NCBI GenBank assembly: GCA_964468415.1
Contig: CAYXUS010000038.1
Span: 1 to 23,818, forward strand
Reading direction: 5' to 3'
DNA from: Caldithrix sp964468415
GTDB lineage: Bacteria; Calditrichota; Calditrichia; Calditrichales; Calditrichaceae
Length of the DNA stretch: 23,818 nucleotides
The translations under genes and the position numbers were made by a program. Below, piece after piece: positions 22,495 to 23,818 of this stretch. A model generated the notes under the pieces. It was not told the origin of the DNA, made no database searches, and saw only the letters and a list, made by a program, of their open reading frames with translations. Every line of letters begins with the position of its first letter. Positions within the stretch are counted from its first letter, which is position 1.

Positions 22495-23391
22495 ATGAAA
22501 AAGAAAAAGATCCTTTTTATCCTCAACCCCATCTCTGGCTTACAACACAACAAAAAATCCATTGAATATTTAATCCGTCGGGAGTTTTCCGGTCATTCCA
22601 CCATCGAGTACGATATTCAATACACCGAATATGCCGGTCATGCTTCGGTGCTTTCCAAAAAAGCGGCCGATGAGGGCTTGTTTGCCGTGGTTGCGGTGGG
22701 CGGCGACGGAACGATGAACGAAGTGGCCAGCGGATTGGTTCATTCGCAAACCGCTCTGGGACTTATTCCCAGGGGGTCGGGCAATGGCTATGCGCGTTCG
22801 TTGCACATTCCCTTAAAGGCCCAAAGAGCCATCGAAACCATCAAATATGGTGAAATTCGCACCGTTGACGTGGGCAAAATAAATCAGTACTATTTTTTCG
22901 GTGTGACCGGCATGGGGTTTGACGCTTACATCGGTGCGAAATTTCAGGATTTTGGCCTGCGTGGTCCGATCCCTTATTTTTACATTGGGGTAAAAGGGTG
23001 GTTCCAGTACGATTACGAAGCGTTTACCATTAAATTTGATGGCCATGTGCTTAGTTTACGCCCGCTTCTGGTTTCTGTTGCCAATACGCCGCAATACGGC
23101 ATGAGCGCCATGATTGCTCCCCACGCCCGTATTGACGATGGTGTGCTGGATTTGTGCATTCTGAAAAGAATGACTACCCTTCAGGCTTTGCCAAGATTGC
23201 CCCGCCTTTTTAACGGGACGGTCGAAAAAGTGCCTTACTACGAACACCATCCTGTTCGCGAAGTGGTTATCGAACGCGAAAAAGACCGCGGCATTTTTCA
23301 TACCGACGGCGAACCGCGCATGGGCGGTAAAATTTTAAAGATATCGGTACTGCCTGCGGCCTTAAATGTAATTGTTCCGAAAGGTGAGTAG
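22495..23391 (+). CDS. Diacylglycerol/lipid kinase family protein, second paralogue
   Basis: A 298-residue DAGK-domain protein with LNPISG (10-15), VAVGGDGTMNEVASGL (66-81) and LIPRGSGNGYARSLHIP (90-106), then the beta-sandwich C-terminal domain (IAPHARIDDGVLDLCI, and HTDGEPRMGG near the end). The GSGNGYARSL variant of the second loop, unlike GSGNDFAR in the copy at 2928, is closer to sphingosine-kinase-like members. It phosphorylates a lipid, identity unknown. The ATG has no good ribosome-binding site; GGA lies about 14-18 bases upstream. It follows the tonB terminator, so it probably has its own promoter in the short gap. The thioesterase gene starts one base after its stop. Confidence 0.88.
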   Translation: MKKKKILFILNPISGLQHNKKSIEYLIRREFSGHSTIEYDIQYTEYAGHASVLSKKAADEGLFAVVAVGGDGTMNEVASGLVHSQTALGLIPRGSGNGYARSLHIPLKAQRAIETIKYGEIRTVDVGKINQYYFFGVTGMGFDAYIGAKFQDFGLRGPIPYFYIGVKGWFQYDYEAFTIKFDGHVLSLRPLLVSVANTPQYGMSAMIAPHARIDDGVLDLCILKRMTTLQALPRLPRLFNGTVEKVPYYEHHPVREVVIEREKDRGIFHTDGEPRMGGKILKISVLPAALNVIVPKGE

Positions 23392-23392
23392 C

Positions 23393-23818
23393 ATGCAGGC
23401 TTTTCGCTATGAGCTGAAAGTGCGCAGCTATGAGTGCGACTTGTACGGGCATGTAAACAATGCGGTTTATTTGAATTATCTGGAAACAGCCCGTGTCGAA
23501 TTTTTGCAGGCCATCAATTTAAGCCTTGGCGCGTTACAAAAAATGGGATTTTTGTTGCCCATCGTGCGGATTGAAATCGATTATTTACGTCCCTTGTTTC
23601 CCGGGGACATGGTCGAAGTTACGGTACAATGGGTGAGCCGCGGACGGAGTTCGGCCGAATTTGAGCAGGTGGTGGTTCACAAGAAATCGGGAAAAGCAGC
23701 GGCAAAGGCGCGTGTAACCTGGGTTTCTACCGATTTGCAGGGTAAGCCCATCCCTATTCCCGAAATTATTTTGACCCGGGCCCGGGAGTATTTGGGAGGG
23801 ATCCCTCCTCTGGAAAAC
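23393..23818 (+). CDS. Acyl-CoA thioesterase, hotdog fold (YbgC/4-hydroxybenzoyl-CoA type), cut by window end
   Basis: The frame is open for 142 codons to the window edge with no stop, so the 3' end is missing; family members are usually about 130-150 residues, so little is lost. The motif DLYGHVNNAVYLNYLETAR (from residue 16) holds the catalytic aspartate D16 and the GHVNN helix entry of the 4-hydroxybenzoyl-CoA thioesterase family. IEIDYLRPLFPGDMVEV continues the pattern. The enzyme cleaves acyl-CoA thioesters to free acids. AAGGTGAG, about five bases upstream of the ATG, overlaps the end of the lipid kinase gene, so the two form an operon. Confidence 0.9.
   Translation, partial: MQAFRYELKVRSYECDLYGHVNNAVYLNYLETARVEFLQAINLSLGALQKMGFLLPIVRIEIDYLRPLFPGDMVEVTVQWVSRGRSSAEFEQVVVHKKSGKAAAKARVTWVSTDLQGKPIPIPEIILTRAREYLGGIPPLEN

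Noticed and set aside
1..23818. CRISPR arrays, insertion sequences, phage genes
   Set aside because: No spaced direct repeats, no transposase or integrase frames and no terminal inverted repeats were seen.

Overview
The window looks like a chromosomal segment of a thermophilic or moderately thermophilic member of the FCB group, most plausibly Calditrichota (Caldithrix-like). This is inference. It rests on the FPNYPNPFNP-type C-terminal sorting domain on a secreted protein, a TonB system with two ExbD proteins, a GH57 glucanotransferase, a pyruvoyl-dependent arginine decarboxylase and an MglA/roadblock cluster. All protein genes read on the + strand. The only minus-strand gene is a tRNA-Leu at the left edge. 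I saw no phage genes, insertion sequences or CRISPR arrays.

Layout. (1) 1-230: tRNA-Leu(CAA) with a hairpin terminator, followed by a decayed tandem copy of the same unit. (2) 386-2431: a large secreted protein with an Omp28/thioredoxin-like N-terminus and a sorting tail. (3) 2550-7044: a tightly packed run of RidA, a lipid kinase, a PGWGQ-repeat (DUF5683-like) envelope protein, a YfiM-like protein, a PHP-domain hydrolase and a UbiA prenyltransferase. (4) 7218-12425: a signalling cluster made of a soluble PAS histidine kinase, a single-domain response regulator, a PATAN(DUF4388)-roadblock protein, a stand-alone roadblock protein, a winged-helix protein, a HAMP receptor without output domain, an MglB-like roadblock protein and an MglA-like GTPase. 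It ends in a hairpin terminator. (5) 12606-13907: a UMF1-type MFS transporter. (6) 13999-20201: a membrane-anchored gluzincin peptidase, pyruvoyl-dependent arginine decarboxylase, agmatinase, GH57 4-alpha-glucanotransferase and a C-terminal processing protease. (7) 20309-22421: ExbB-ExbD-ExbD-TonB, bounded by a good sigma70-like promoter and a strong terminator. (8) 22495-23818: a second lipid kinase and a hotdog thioesterase cut by the window end.

How the genes work together. The decarboxylase and agmatinase together convert arginine to putrescine (arginine to agmatine, then agmatine to putrescine plus urea). The ExbB/ExbD/TonB genes form a complete energy-transduction unit for outer-membrane transport. 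The cluster at 7218-12425 is the most interesting part: one small Ras-like GTPase of the MglA type sits with three different roadblock-fold proteins and split sensory parts (kinase without membrane segments, receiver without effector, membrane receptor without kinase). This suggests a pathway from signal input to a GTPase-based polarity or motility switch.
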